Numbered from the stretch's first letter, positions 24,501 through 38,485 are shown. The stretch: 64,000 nt of DNA from Nautilus pompilius (GCA_018389105.1 JACATO010001032.1:124001-188000); one strand, 5' to 3'. Program-made: numbers and translations. The notes: generated by a model from the letters alone, not told the origin.

Positions 24501-26431
24501 CATCGAATCTCGGTAAACAGAAACTTTTCCAAGACAGTAGAACAGGAATACTACTAAATTTCGAAATACACGTGAACAGGTGTGCAAATGAATCTTTCCT
24601 TAAGTATATGAGACACACTTGAGCAGCAAAAAAAAGCACGATTTTAAAATATGGAAAGTGATCATGAGGAGAGCAGGACATCCGTCCAAAATACGAATTT
24701 TGGTGCCGAAACATTCCGCGAACCTTGTGCGCAACAAAAGGTCTCAAGAGGTAGACGGAAAATACTTGTACGATAAGGGAGAAAAAAACAGATTTAGACT
24801 GTATATAATCTTTTATTACACAATGCTTAATTATTCGAAAATTAATAATAATAGTTATTAATATAGAGGATATCGCGGCTAGTTATCAAAGTTAGTGGTT
24901 GCTTCGTGTTTAATGAGTTCTATTTGAAAAATCCTTCGTCATAATTGTGCTAAAGTATATATATATATATATTTCTATTTATTTATTATTCATCCAAACG
25001 CGTACACGATTGTGTGAGAAAAGCGAGCAAAAGAAAAAGAAAGGAGAGACACCGGTCGGTTACCGGATAAACGGGGCCAGGGTAACTTGTGTGGTGATGC
25101 ACCGCGCACTTTGGACGTAGTGCAAAACTCTACAGCCTTTTGTGAAGGTCCCACAGGAAATCAATCGCATAAGTATGTCGGACAGAGATCGGGCGGCGAA
25201 GAGTACTGCACTTTAGCTAAACTGGTTCAGGAGCTGGGGGGGGGGTTGACGGATTTTCCATCAAGGCGAGCTGACCCCCTCTCCGTGGGGCGTGTCCCCG
25301 CGCAGTCCCTTCGCCGGCGAGGAGGTGTGTCTGGTAAAGGCGGGTGGCTGCAATAGAGTAAAAGAAGCCAAAAGAACCGAAAGGGCGCCGAGTGCAGAGG
25401 ACCGATCGGGGACTGGTGCTTCCGGTACTAGACGTTCTTCAGACCCACCTTCGGATCGTGCGGTACACAGAAACCTGTAGTCGTTCTCTCTCTCCTTCCC
25501 CTTTCCGTGGTGCCACCCGGCCGGTCGCCCGCGTTTTCTCCGGAGTGCTCCGTTTTCCTCCAACATCGAGTAGGCGCATTCCGCGCGAAAGTAGACGGTG
25601 TGCGCATGCGCCCCGGCATTACATTCCGGTTACCACAGTCCACAATATGACACTGTTGTGAAAACGTATCTCCGGACAACCAAAAGCCGACTTTCACGTA
25701 GTTAGATCACATGACATCCGGTGGGAGATAAAATCAGTTTCCGGTCACTTTTATCGGCAAGAACCAAAAAAAAAAAAAAAAATAATAAAATAAAAACTTG
25801 TAAACTTTAAGTCTTGTTATGCTTTTCTTTTATTATTTCTTGCTAAGTTTATGCAATATATTTACCTACGATCATTGGCCGCTATAACCGTATCGCACAG
25901 AGCCACTTATAACGCCCGGGGGGGGGGAGCCCTATTGATGCGCTCCCGGCCAAGAATTCCCATTAGTGATAAACTGACGATCGTCTGCCAATACCATAAA
26001 CTTAAATAATATTACAACTAACGCAGCACGTAAAACTTTGCACATTCACATGAGTGTATGACTCCGCTTTCAGCGGTCGCCCCACCCTCCGCCTCTGACC
26101 GTGGACCCGTCCCAGGATATCGTAATAGGAAAAAAGTCTCGCACCACCAAAGTTCGAACATCATCAGCTTATTGTGGCGCGTTTCCCTTGATTATACATC
26201 AAATATGAGATGGCGGGTACATGGTTATGACCAGGCGTGCAGGTATTATATGACTAAATACTTCAGTGCAAACTGTTAAGATAAAGCGATTTGTCATCTG
26301 AATTATGCGCCGAAATGGCTCATATAAACGACTGGCGAATGATGGTTCCCACAGTTAGATCTGGACAATAGAAGAACAGTGGTGGGGCACCTGCTGTGAA
26401 TATAGAAGCCAGTGAAGAGAAATGGCTACCC
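21562..26431. other. unique sequence; several unassigned open frames
   Basis: No recognisable family. Frames noted but not called: minus-strand 22685-22948 (87 codons, mixed composition), plus-strand 22821-23153, plus-strand 24099-24557 (152 codons) and minus-strand 23732-24166 (144 codons). Most overlap another frame on the opposite strand. Low-complexity patches: CA run 22285-22297, T run 23418-23433, AT run 24957-24972, A run 25767-25782, G run 25919-25928. Confidence 0.4.
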
Positions 26432-26495
<64 letters not shown>

Positions 26496-26533
26496 TAATA
26501 ATAAAATAATAATAATAATAAAACAACAACAAC
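26432..26533. repeat. (AAT)n microsatellite
   Basis: About 100 bp of AAT trinucleotide with a few single-base irregularities, ending in a short AAC segment. Confidence 0.97.
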
Positions 26534-29500
26534 AGAATAGCATATTGGATACGGTGTCTACCTTTTACTGGGATAATGCGGTTATGCTGGGATAAGTTCC
26601 CTTTCGCCATCCTGCTCTGCATAGAGACCTGATCAATGAGACGGTTTGAATACTAATGGAGGCATCATAAAGTCCAGGGAGGAAAATAAATCTGATAGGA
26701 TTCCTAATAGGCGTGTGAAAGCTGATGAAGAACGGAACTTATGAAGCTATATCCGTAGCTCGGAGACACTGGGAATCTTCCAACTGTATCTTCGCGTTCT
26801 TATGCGTCATTTAAGATGAAACGGTTATAGATGGGCCGGCGGACTTATTATCTGCGATGTTTGCGCTTGTTGTTCTGCCTTTCCAGGTGCGTGTGTTGAG
26901 TGTTCATATTTGCGTCTGTGTGTAAGCTTTAAGGATTTGGAAGAGGGGGTGCTAACAGAAATAATGGCAGGAAAAGGTTCCATCAGCAGTGATGAAGCTA
27001 TCTGGGAAATCAAAGTGGATATCAAAGTGCCTTTCAACGGAATTCAAAAGAATTTGTAAAACAATGAAGAAGGGAAGATGGCTTTCCTGATGAAATATTC
27101 CATCTTCCCTATTCAGAATTATCTACACTACCTTTCCTTATCTGATTTTACTGCATTCTTTCGAAATCACGATCGCTTTTCCGGATCTTCTTTTGTACGT
27201 ACGTTAGCCACCAAATTCTCAAATAGTTCCAGAAGCTGCCTCGCCAGCCGCGACATTAAAAAAAAAAAAAAAAAAGATTCAGCTTATCTCCCTTTAAAGA
27301 AATTTGAACTGGTTAAGTCGACGCGCGAGTCTCTGGTAAAAGGGAAGAGAGAACTGGGACAATTGGGCCCACCGGGTCTTGGTAGGCTTCCGCGATGTAA
27401 AGTCTCTTCATCGTTTAGTAGAGCATCGGAGTGGTGGTAGGCGACGATGCCCGTATGTTCTAGATGTTTTAAGGGGACTCTCTTAAGTACAACGAAGGTA
27501 GTTGTTGTTGCTGCGCTACCGCTGTGCCGGTGTCACCTCGGAGTTGTCAGCCCTTGAAACGAAAACTTTCTGAAAAGCTGCGCTTTCTCCATTTCAATTA
27601 CTTTATTATATATATATTTTTTACGGCAAATTCGTCAAAGTCGGGGCCCTCCTCGTGAATAGCAGAAAGAAATACTGCATTTGACTTTCGCTAATAAAAA
27701 GAAACAAGATCACAGGACGATAAAAAGCCGAGATTTTATTGCATACGGCGTCTGCTGATTGCAGAAGCAGAGTGGTTATAGTTAACTAAAGAAGACAGAA
27801 CGGACTGGGAAGGAGGGGATCGGCTGGGGAATAGGAAGTTGAGGGGCAGGCTGGATCAGAAGGTAGGTCGATATTAGCCTGTCTGAGCCTGCTAGCATCT
27901 TTGCAATCCCCTAGCGGACGGCAGCTAGCATGTACAAGGGAGATAGGTTGCGCACGATGGTATGCACAGGGCGACATGGCTACAGCACAGAGTGGAGGGA
28001 TCATTGAATGGATGACGAGCTGTTTAATTTGTAGGAGATACCATGACGAAATTATGCTACAGTCGAAATACTAATACAGCTGAGCCAACTTTATTCATGA
28101 CAAAATAGATCCTTTTTCTACTTTTTAAAACTGCTAATGTATATACAGCGTAATGCAACACATGGCGAATGTAATTATCAGAGTAGGATACATTTTATCG
28201 ATTCGCCTCCAATCGGGATAGAAAACAAAGTAAAGTAAGCAATGCCAGTTGTGCGTGCGGTTATTGACTCGTACAATCTACTTTTCTACAATGTTATACA
28301 TGCTCTTCAGAGCAGCAGTTCGCTCATCGCCAACAAACGAACGCTTTTCTACAAACTCGCACGGTCGGAGGACCCCTCTTCTTCCTCTCCCTCTCCCACT
28401 GACGATGCCACTTTCGTTAGGACGGCTCCCTGCGTCTCTTCTGATCGCCGGCGGAAGAAGTTCGGACGAGGCTGCGAGATGGACTTACGGCGACATCACA
28501 GCGATGGCTTCCGTCTACATGCAGATCGTTCCTCCAGAACGGTTCTCTCGTTTGTTTGTTTGTTCGAGAAATAAACAGCACGACAGCTGAAAGTCCCTAA
28601 CTGCCATTTAAATTGTCCCGTATTTGAAAAACATAACCCGCGCGCGCACAACTCAAAATCAGTTTTTTTTTTCTTAAATTTTACTAAAGTTGCTCGGTAT
28701 TTTTGTACATTACTACAAAAGATCTAACTGTGGTTCCTTTCTTGGCCGTCGTATATAAATACGAGTTGTTTTACCCTTGTGAAAGTTTCCTTATGTATTA
28801 TAAGATAGCCGTTTACCCAACCCCATCCCTTTTCCAGCCAGGAGAGGTGCGATCTATCTAACTGCCTGCCCCAGACTCTCGGCGCTCTTCCTATGAGTGT
28901 GGTGGGAAAATATCTTTCGTACAGTTGTTTTCTGACGCTTCGTGTCTCCTTTAGTGAAATAGAGAACGCAAACGCTAATGTCTACCTAGAACAGGTGTAA
29001 GTCCGTACCTAAACGGGCAGAACTAGTTTATCGTAGGCTTCAATGTGGCCTGGCACGTTGCTAATTACCCGACGAACCTAAATTTCCAGTTTTCAACACA
29101 AATCGAACTGTGGAAAAATCCTTTTTTTTGCAGCTGCAGATCGCGCAGAACAATACAACCCGACGGATGAAAGATCGAACTACTGGGCCTCGTGGTCGCA
29201 TCCACCGCGATTCTTCTAGTCTTGGTGATAACGGTGGAGATCCGACATTTGTGGAAGCAGGCAGTCGGGAGGCTGCTAGAAAGGAATTGCCCTTTCTGAA
29301 GTTGCTGTCTCCATGGATCTACCATAAGCGCAGACTCTGAAGCTAATTCCAGGAATCCTGAAGGTGCCAGAGACGGACCGCGAGTTCACTTAACAGCCTC
29401 GGCAGCGCAGAATCTGTCATTTCTCTCCGCCCCCAAAACCATCAGCCCGCTGGTATCCGGTCCCGTCGACCAGCGCCGCTACGTTTTTGACCCGGAAGCA

Positions 29501-31594
29501 AAAACAAAATGGCTTCAACTGCAGCGGGTTTGGCATCGAGCGCGGTGTGAGGTCGACGGCTTTAAGTTATAAATCCAACAATCTTGCTGCACTAGATCGG
29601 TGTTCAACATTTTACAACGTAGAAGTGAACATTACGCCGCCCTTTCCGCCACGTTGACCAATTCGGTGAGGTGGGGTGATGGCATTGATACGAAAGAAAG
29701 GCTAATAACTGCCACACCGATCTCGCACACGTGACGTGTCAGGCCGAGATCGACTACCCCGGCGTACGCACGACCTACACCCAATCTTCGGATTCCTATA
29801 GAGTTGCCGTGACGAGTTCAACTATTCGCTTGTTTTCCTTCTATTCTTCTAACTATCGACTCGTGATACACGCTGAAACATCTGCCGCTGGTATATAATA
29901 CTGCGCATTAAACCTCTCCCCCCCCCCCGTGATAATACATCGTTATTTACCGAGGGGCTGTCATAGTCCGGTCAGTTCTTTGTTGAACGGTTCACTTACC
30001 TTCTGCATCAATTTCACATTCTTCATTATCTTAATATACCTATTTTCTTTCGAAGGAGAGGAGAGCAAAGGGCAGACCTAGAGTTTCATATACAGACACA
30101 GGTAAAACGGCTATTTTATTTTTAACTCCTACGAAAGTGAACTTCTAATAAAATTAAAATCTAAAAAAAAAATTTTTTTTAACATATTAGGAGTTTTTTT
30201 AATAAAAAAACAACAACAAAACGAACTCTATAACAACGTAGGACCGTTTATCTACCCGCCCCCTCATATTTTAAATATTTCTCATCACTTTTAAGAACGT
30301 GAAATCACGAGAATCTCTGATGCACACACACACTTCGTTACCTATTGGCACCATACGCCAAAGATGCCATAAAAATAGGACTGCGGTGATCTCGTAAAGC
30401 TTTGTTTTTGAAATAACGGTCGGTTCGGCCGCCACTCTTTCTTATCTCTAGCAATTCCCGGTTGAGCGAAGTATGTTCATGCAATTTAGAAAAATTTTGC
30501 ATTGTAAAGGGACAACGGAAACTTGGACTCAAGAGAGATAAATTATTCAAAAGTAAAAGTTCAGAATGGAAGTATATAAAATATCTGAGATGTAAAAGCA
30601 AAAAGTGAATTATTCCAAGGGAAGAGGGGACAGGGGGGGTAACTCTTCCTAAAAGGCTGGTGGTATATGGATGTTGTTCTTGAACGTATTACGTCATTAT
30701 CAAATCCCTTTATATTTCTGTTCCTGTTCTTCAAAGTAAGATATGCTTTGTTTGTTTTTTAATTACCAATAACCATTGTCCTTGATCTGGCAGAGATTCT
30801 AGTCACTAGTGTTCAAAAAATTGTAATTTATTAGTAATAAACTTGTTACCGAAGAGTAGGTAATAGGGTATGAATATCGTACTAAATCTAATCAGACTGT
30901 CGGAGAGTCATGCAAACAGGTAAGTTTGCCACAATTCTCTTGAAATGCGCAAAGCTGTGAATAGTGAATGCAAAAGCTAATTACTTAGAGGGGAACTATT
31001 GAGTCTCGAACAAGCTTCTGTCAGCCGATAATTAAAAACGCTATCACAGTAGACGGTTTTGCAGGTATCTGTTCGTGGAAGCTAAGGGCATACGGTATAT
31101 GGTCTCGTCCGTGTTTGTACCTCAGATCTTCGTGACATAGGATTGTGCTGTCTCCGCTATAAAATATACATAGAATCTAATTCTCGGTGTCGGCTCACGA
31201 CCGACTTGTAAGTAGCCATGTTCTGTTTTCTTCCACGTGGAGGATAGATACAGTGGAAGCTCGGCTGGTTTTGTCACTATTGTTATTTAAAATAGTGAAG
31301 TAGATCGGATCTCTACAAGTTGCAATTCAATATCTTAAATCGGGGAGAGAAAAAAATGACTGGTTTCGTTTTTTATTTTTAAACAAACATTCCTTTTGGT
31401 GGCCGGGTCAGTATCGGGCAGGGCACTATTGACGTCAGCCAGTTGGCTGTCCACTGCTGTGAGCAGATTTCCCCGGACCGGGCAAATAATTCCCTCTCTG
31501 AGCCGGCCATACCGTGAAAATGTAGAAAATAGAAAACTAATCTGAAGTATATTGACGTTGTTTAAGATTTAGAAACCGAAATTATTCTACCGCT

Positions 31595-31596
<2 letters not shown>
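26534..31596. other. unique sequence, no gene seen
   Basis: A 5 kb stretch without recognisable genes. Overlapping plus-strand frames at 28242-28590 (110 and 113 codons) are unrecognised. Short runs: A run 27260-27275, AT-rich 27606-27620, C run 29918-29928 and a mirror-like A8T8 near 30162-30180. Confidence 0.4.
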
Positions 31597-31650
<54 letters not shown>

Positions 31651-31653
31651 GGA

Positions 31654-31686
<33 letters not shown>

Positions 31687-32095
31687 GAGAGAGATGAGGA
31701 GAAGGGAAGGAGAGAGAGACGATGTCACTTCAGAGACAGAGGCAGAGAGAGAGAGAGATGAGGAGAGGGAAGGAGAGAGAGACGATGTCACTTCAGAGGC
31801 AGAGGCAGAGAGAGAGAGAGAGAGATGAGGAGAAGGGAAGGAGAGAGAGACGATGTCACTTCAGAGGCAGAGGCAGAGAGAGAGAGAGATGAGGAGAAGG
31901 GAAGGAGAGAGAGACGATGTCACTTCAGAGGCAGAGGCAGAGAGAGAGAGAGAGAGATGAGGAGAAGGGAAGGAGAGAGAGACGATGTCACTTCAGAGGC
32001 AGAGGCAGAGAGAGAGAGAGAGAGATGACGAGAAGGGAAGGAGAGAGAGACGATGTCACTTCAGAGGCAGAGGCAGAGAGAGAGATGGAGATGGA
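31597..32095. repeat. GA microsatellite and 63-68 bp GA minisatellite, six units
   Basis: A ~115 bp GA tract is followed by six units marked by GATGTCACTTCAGAG at 31721, 31784, 31852, 31916, 31984 and 32052 (intervals 63, 68, 64, 68, 68). Each unit also contains GGCAGAGGCAGAGAGAG and GATGAGGAGAAGGGAAGG. The GATGTCACTTCAGAG core resembles the GATGACGTCAGTACAGAG core of the arrays at 34.3 and 63.5 kb and may be a diverged relative. Arg/Glu-rich open frames are repeat artefacts. Confidence 0.93.
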
Positions 32096-34183
32096 GATTA
32101 TGAAAAAGGCAATCATTTTGTCAGAGAGCAAAATGTTACTAGATTCCTGTCAAAATTTTAACTTTTGATTTAATGAAGCAGACCTACTACAGTTCAAGCG
32201 TACGATGATTAGGCATCGAACAGTTTTATTGCTATTAATAAGCTTGTCTTTTGTGCTGCATAACTTTCAGTTCCTCCATTATATCATAATTTCTTTGACT
32301 ATGGCTTTTTTGTTTTGTAATTAATAGTTTTTTGGAGAATTTCGGTACAAGTCAGAAGGTTTAACGTGTAATTTAGTATACTTCACTTCACTTCATCTCG
32401 AGCGTGCAAAGAAGACTGTGCCATTTAGCATCTGCAGTCGTAAGGTTATAATAGACGGATCATCTTCCTATACAATTTGCATAGTTTTAACTATCCCTAA
32501 TGAGTGGTAGATTTTTTTTTAAAAAAAGGAAATCATCGCGTTAGAAAAATGATATCGAATTTTCAACAAATCGCGTGTGCGAGCGAGAGAGAAAAAAATA
32601 CGCCGACCGACCATTCGAGCCATTCCGAGACTCGTTTAGTTTGGTTCAGCCATTAGAAGGAAGCGGGGAACAAGTCATCGCGGCTTTAAACAATTTCCTC
32701 ACCGTCTCTCAGTCAGGGAAAAACGCGTATCAATTTGATTTTTTTTAACCAGGTTCACGTTATCATCGCCTGTGGTTGAATGCGTTCGTTTTCAAATCCA
32801 AGCCATCTACATAAATTAGGCAAATAATTATGGAAGTCGGCTTGGTTTCGGCGGCGAGTCCGAAGTTCTGCCAAACTGACAACTTTCGGTCTACGACAGA
32901 GTGTCCGGAAATACAATTAATCAGTTCGAGAGAGGAATTGGCTGGTGGACATGAGCTTTGGTGTACGTCTTCATCTCTGTCGTATTCTTACTGATAAAAA
33001 CTTCGTTTTTTTTTTTTTTATTTAAAGAAATAGAAATATTTGCGTCCATAGAGATGCAAATTTATAACAATAAAAGTTAATCATTCAATCTTTTTTTTTT
33101 CTGGTATAAAACCTTGAAAATTGGTTTTTGAGTTTATAGTTGTTACTTTGTCAGTTCCTAAGCGGCCGGAGCCGTAGTCACGTGTTCGGACCGCAGAAGC
33201 GAGAGCTAATATCCATATTTACCATATAAACATGTTAAAGTTACTTCTCGAGCGACGAGGAGTTTCTTTTGTTTCGTGGTGAATGTCGCTAAATCAGGAT
33301 GTAATTACTGCTGTTTACATCGTTTCTTTCAATTCAGCAAAAACGCGAATTCGCCTTCTCCCAGCGATACTCGAGAAGGTGCCGTCCAAAGTCCCTGACG
33401 GGTTTTCACCCGCGTCCAGCGGAGAGGCTGTGGAACGAATGCCGACATCCTCCTTGGAGCCAGATGTACCGGCGTCGAAACTTCATACCGTCATCTCGTG
33501 TCGCATGCAAGACTCCAGCCTCCCGGAGCAGTTGCACTTTTTCCAGCTGAGCCTACGGTCGGCAAAGCCGGGGAAGAGATGGCCTCCAACGGCGAGGAAT
33601 AGAAGGGGCCGCTTGCGGACTGGGAGTTCGAGATGTCTCGAACAAGGCATAGAAACGCGAATGGAGGAATACATTGATACTGACCGAAACATCAATCGGA
33701 TAATCACGTTACTTTCACATGACGTCAAGGTTGCACTACGTAACTTCTGTGGTGAACATCACACTATAAATGATGGCAGGTTTTGTTGTGTATTTCTGAT
33801 TCATTAAGCAAAATTAATTTCTAAATAAAAAAGGTTGCAACTTTGTTTCATATTTCTTTTATTGTCGACCTTTGATACAGTTCATCAACAAACGGTGACA
33901 CGCTCAGCTTTATTATATTAAAATGCTTACCTGTTCTGCAAACCCAATCAATTATGATGCTAGCTTTGCTTTCAAGTGAGATCTGAAGGAATCAATTTAA
34001 ACTCATTGTTCCACTTATTCAACTACATTAAGGCAAAAAAAAAACCCCAACTAAGCACGTATTGATAATACTTCCTAAGTAAAATTGGAAACAAAGCAAT
34101 TACTAAAATATTTTAAATTTAATTTCAAAATTATGAATTAAATTTATTAATTAGAAAAACAATTTAAAATGAAAAATTTGATA
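32096..34183. other. unique sequence; one 174-codon open frame
   Basis: The plus-strand frame 33283-33807 is the longest non-repetitive open frame outside the transposon and tandem arrays. It has mixed composition and an AATAAA about 15 bp after its stop (near 33822). I recognise no domain and it could be chance or part of a non-coding transcript. T runs lie near 33008-33020 and 33091-33100. Confidence 0.35.
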
Positions 34184-34184
34184 C

Positions 34185-34231
<47 letters not shown>

Positions 34232-34332
34232 AGAGAGAGAGAGAGAGAGGAGAGAGGAGAGAGAGAGAGATGAGAGAGAGAGATGACGTCAGTACAGAGA
34301 GAGAGAGCGAGAGAGAGAGAGAGAGAGAGAGA
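34184..34332. repeat. GA microsatellite with one TGACGTCAGTACAG unit
   Basis: GA dinucleotide tract interrupted near 34284-34298 by GATGACGTCAGTACAGAGAG, the reverse complement of the unit core at 17.7 kb and the same orientation as at 63.5 kb. This single embedded copy could be a founder or a remnant of the minisatellite. Confidence 0.95.
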
Positions 34333-34455
34333 TATCAAATTGACTTCCAGATCAGGCTGGGAGCCTAATGATTAGGTTCAGGTAAAGTTAAAAAATTGTA
34401 TTGTTATTACGTTCCAAGATTTGAGAGGAAAACTGCGCCGTGGGGATAGTTTCTT

Positions 34456-34481
34456 TGTGTGTGTGTGTGTGTGTGTGTGTG
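34456..34481. repeat. (TG)n microsatellite
   Basis: Thirteen TG dinucleotides. Confidence 0.97.
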
Positions 34482-36290
34482 CACAAGATGGCATCGCTAA
34501 AGCGATTAGTAGTTTGGGGGAAGGAGGGAAGAAAAGCCGGATGTGTCCATATTTCCATCCAGCCGCACATGCGCTCGAGTAGAACGTCACGGTTCGGCGC
34601 CGACCACGCCTGTGTCTCCAACTGTTCGATCCAATTTCTTGATGTAATCGCTTGTGAAATCTACGCTCGAAATATATTACTTATCTAAATAATACATTGG
34701 TCCGCGCACCATGCGGTCGCGACGCGGCGTATCTGAGTACACCAGGTGAACGGTTATTGGCCAGTACACCGGGTGTGCAGCTGAGCGTTCAGGGATGTCG
34801 TCTCCGGAAGATCAAAGGCCTGGCTGACACTCGGGACCGACGAGGAGTATGAAACATTAACGAGATTTGTTGTAAACTAATTGGCTTTGTCACAACCGGC
34901 GACAATTCATTTGCTTTATTTGCATTGCCAAATCACCTGTTCTCTCCGGTAAATGAATAGACAGAGTCCGTTAAGTATTTCTGAGAATGGAAGGAATAAT
35001 TACGGGCTAATAATGTATATATATATATATATATAAAGCCTCTTTCAGCAGGTCTTAATTGTCTTTTGACAGTGATCGGCGATTTTTCTTTTTTTAATTT
35101 TTAAAGAACAAGTCGGTAAGTTAACAAAAGAAACAATGGGAAAGTTGTCATCATCCGATAGTGTTAGGGGAAATCTAGACGGGCCGTGGCTGGCGGCACC
35201 GGAGCTCAGGTGAGAGCAGATCACCTTTCAGACGGTCGGTAATAGCTTTCATCTGGCCAAACGGCGTGAGACGGAAATCTACAGCGGTGCGCTGTCCATC
35301 AGTTACATAAGAGAGACAATATGGCGGAATGTCGATATTTAATAGCGGGTGATTGTTTTTTTATAAGTTAATAAAATCACCGATGTCACCAAAATGTTGT
35401 TCCAACGAGATTTCGAAGTGTTAAATCGGATTTGGGATTTTTAAAGGTTGTGAGTCAGTCGTTCGTGTGGCGGTGCGACGTGACCGAGTGGTTGAGTTGG
35501 TTTACCCGAATATTGTGAAGAAAATGGGGTGATTTTTTAATTATGATTCTATTTTCATTTACTTTTTTGTTGTTAGAGGAAATAAAAAAAAAAAAAAACA
35601 TCGAGTCTCGTGACTTTATTTTTCTAGAGCCACATATACCGACTGTTGAATTCTATACTATGATTTCTTCTTTTCTGGCGACCCTGAAAATGGAGAGTTT
35701 TACTGACGCCAACCCTGCCGAACTCGCAACTGCCTGGCCCACGGTGCAGGACTGGCAGCGCTCCCTAGCGAGCAGTTGTGGCGTCACGCTTCTTCACCAG
35801 CCGCCTTCTACTCGCCATATAAGCAAACGCATTTCGTTTTACCTGAGTTAACGTAACGTTATATATATGCGTCTAGTTATTATAGGGCATTTACCTTGCA
35901 GTCACTTCTGGCATTGATGACTGTGATACTTTATTCCAAACTTTCAACCGACGAACCAGACAGTAACAGAGGAACGGGATCCTGGCTGATGGATCAGACG
36001 TCCGTGCCCTCAGGGAGGAAACACCTGTCAAAGTAGGGGGAAAACTTCGCACTTAGAAATGTAAGTCACCAGAATGTGGGAATCTCAAGACTGATTGCTG
36101 CACTTCGATTAATCAATAATGAATTATAAAGGACATCGATTAGATCCCAGGAAAGACACATACAGTAGAATTACAAAAGACATGGCTACTAGGAACAGCA
36201 CACGTAATCAGAGAGGCCTTGTATATCCAGTAACTCCGCTTGAGGTGCTTCTAGTGTAGAAGAGAAATCCAGCAACAGACAATATCCCTA
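34482..36290. other. unique sequence; tRNA-like A-box fragment
   Basis: Near 35467-35505 the plus strand reads GACGTGACCGAGTGGTTGAG, close to the D-arm/A-box region of tRNA-Ser or tRNA-Leu. There is no B box or acceptor stem downstream, so this is at most a truncated tRNA or SINE fragment. An AT run lies at 35013-35034 and an A run near 35586-35599. Confidence 0.4.
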
Positions 36291-36306
36291 TTAATAATAA
36301 TAATAA

Positions 36307-36352
<46 letters not shown>

Positions 36353-36381
36353 TAATAATATAATAATAATAATATAATAAT
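36291..36381. repeat. (AAT)n microsatellite
   Basis: About 90 bp of AAT/TAA trinucleotide with several one-base deletions. Confidence 0.97.
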
Positions 36382-38354
36382 GTACACTATAAATTAAAAT
36401 AGATATGCTGTAACATCAAAACAGATCGATTTAAAAATGTGTACTAATTAAAGCTTAAACAAAGAAAAGAATTTTCTTAGTTATAATTTTTCCTTTTTAT
36501 TACCTTTACTGCTCATATTTTAAATGTATTCAGCCTTCCTCCATCATCTATGATCAAATTTCTACTGTATTAATCCTCTTTGGACATCTAACAACCAAGG
36601 AAATCATTCACATTCTTTTCAGCACAAAGCCATTATCTAAATACACTGTTCAAAAATGCACTCGGTTACATTAACGATCTCTTGGGTGGTAGAATGGCTT
36701 TTGTGTTTGTTTTTTTTAGACAAAACTTTTATTATACCGTACGATATTCGTCAAGTTAATTAGTACCAAAAGGTAATTTTAAAAAAGATAAAGTAACTGT
36801 CGAATTAAAATATTTTAGAGAACACTTAAGTTAAATCTGACTGATCTGACGTAGTTTGTAAAAGCGTAAAAATTTACTTTAAAGAAATGATGATTTTATT
36901 TTATCCTGAAGAATACAGGTAAAAAGTTCCAGGTGATGCAAAAGAAAAAAAAAAAAAATTTCAGCACACAGCGGAAGATAACTACATTATTTTGAATAAA
37001 GGACAGATAACCCACTAACAGGTCAAATATTAAAGAATAAAAGACATTTGTGCTACAAAGCAGGAATTTAAAGAATTCTCCTCCTGTCGTCATCTCCAAT
37101 TTCCGGTGGCGCATAATCGGTGTCCAAGCTGCCGCTAAGCATCTTTAATCGATCCAAGGTCGACGTTCTAGTATCAGCTGGAGATCACGGTAAGTAAACA
37201 GGGTCCACTGTCGGCAGATCGCTTGACCCCAAAGTCGACCAGTCACATAGAGGGCGCAGCACGATTGGCATTAGCAGGAACGCTCTCCCCGAGCCTCGTT
37301 CGGCCAGACTGCGCCTACAGATCCCGAGAAGAGTCCAACGTGACAGTCGTTGTGCCACACGGTGCGGTCCCAGTTTTCCCAAAGGACCTTTACTACACCG
37401 GCCAAAGGACCTTTTTCCTTCTGATTTAACAACTATCGTCTGACGTCGTTCTGATTTCATTTCAGCAAATTTGCAATTACCGCAGCCCCCCTTCGGAAAA
37501 CGAAACAGATGTTTCCCTTGTGCGCAGTCTTAGGGGGCTGGAAACTGAAACTGGCGACGTCTATCGGGGAAATGGCGGCAGCAATGTAACAAGCCCTCGG
37601 TAAAGTCTCTTAAGACTTTGTTGGGATCCGGAAGTCGTTAAGACATTAACATATTTCTCTTGATTTTAAACGGGCAGGTCCATTTTTTTACACGATTTGT
37701 GAACTACACAGCAGTTTCCTACCGTGGATGATATCGGATTTTTCGTTAGGCGCCACTGACGTCAGTACATCTGCCGTTGTTAATCGACACCGGCAGGTGT
37801 CAGTCAGGGTTTCGTCTTGAAGTGCACAATATTTTACCTTTTGTACTTGCCGGGAAACTTTAAATTCGTTAAATAGATGAACTAGAAGGCAGAAGCCGTA
37901 CAAACAGGTATCGACAACGAAATATTAGCTCAGTAGTGGAGGCGCAAAGGAATGACAAAGATATGCTAATCTGGAGTTATCACTCCATAGAGAGATGTGG
38001 ATGGTATGCACACGTGCGCGACTGCTGACTGTAGTATGCACGCTGTTCTTTTGATTGCTTTCAGCGATCAGTCCCCGTACTCTCTGTACGAGCGGGGGGA
38101 AAAATATACAATAATGTGGCATCGTGAATTCTGCTGATAAACTGGAACTCAGTCTCATCTCAGTTGTTCCATCGATATTTAGTAAAGCAGAATTATCGCC
38201 TCGAGTAAATAATTCAAAGAGCCATAATCGCACCGTGCGGCGGGTCGGTGGTTTGCGAAAACTTGTTGTTCGTTTGAGCGTTGGGGAATTTAACCGTGAC
38301 AAACTTCCCGACGAACTCCCTTCCTTCTGGGTTTTCGTTTCGTTTCTTTTCTTT
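36382..38354. other. unique sequence, no gene seen
   Basis: A 125-codon minus-strand frame (37925-38302) and a 91-codon minus-strand frame (37185-37460) have coding-like composition but no recognisable domain or splice borders I trust. An A run lies near 36940-36957. Confidence 0.4.
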
Positions 38355-38380
38355 CCCCTCCCCCTCCCCCTCCCCCTCCC
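38355..38380 (-). other. G-quadruplex-forming motif
   Basis: The minus strand carries five G runs of 3-5 bases separated by single A residues, ending in a GGGAGGGGG-type stretch. One-nucleotide loops make this a canonical, very stable intramolecular G4 motif; the plus strand is the matching i-motif. Folding in vivo is inference. Confidence 0.7.
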
Positions 38381-38470
38381 GGGGGCCGTTCGTCTACTTT
38401 ACGTCTTTATAGTCGGATGGCTACGTTAAGCTGAAGCGAAGCTGATATACAAGGTTCAACACATTTCTGA

Positions 38471-38485
38471 GATGGGGCGAGAGGC

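Noticed and set aside
24099..24557. 152-codon plus-strand frame
   Set aside because: No recognisable family; length is within what chance allows over 64 kb in six frames, and it overlaps a minus-strand frame at one end.
33283..33807. 174-codon plus-strand gene
   Set aside because: AATAAA downstream is suggestive, but no domain, homologue or splice evidence. Kept only as a note in the regional entry.
35467..35505. tRNA-Ser/Leu gene
   Set aside because: Only the D-arm-like part is present; no B box or 3' half.
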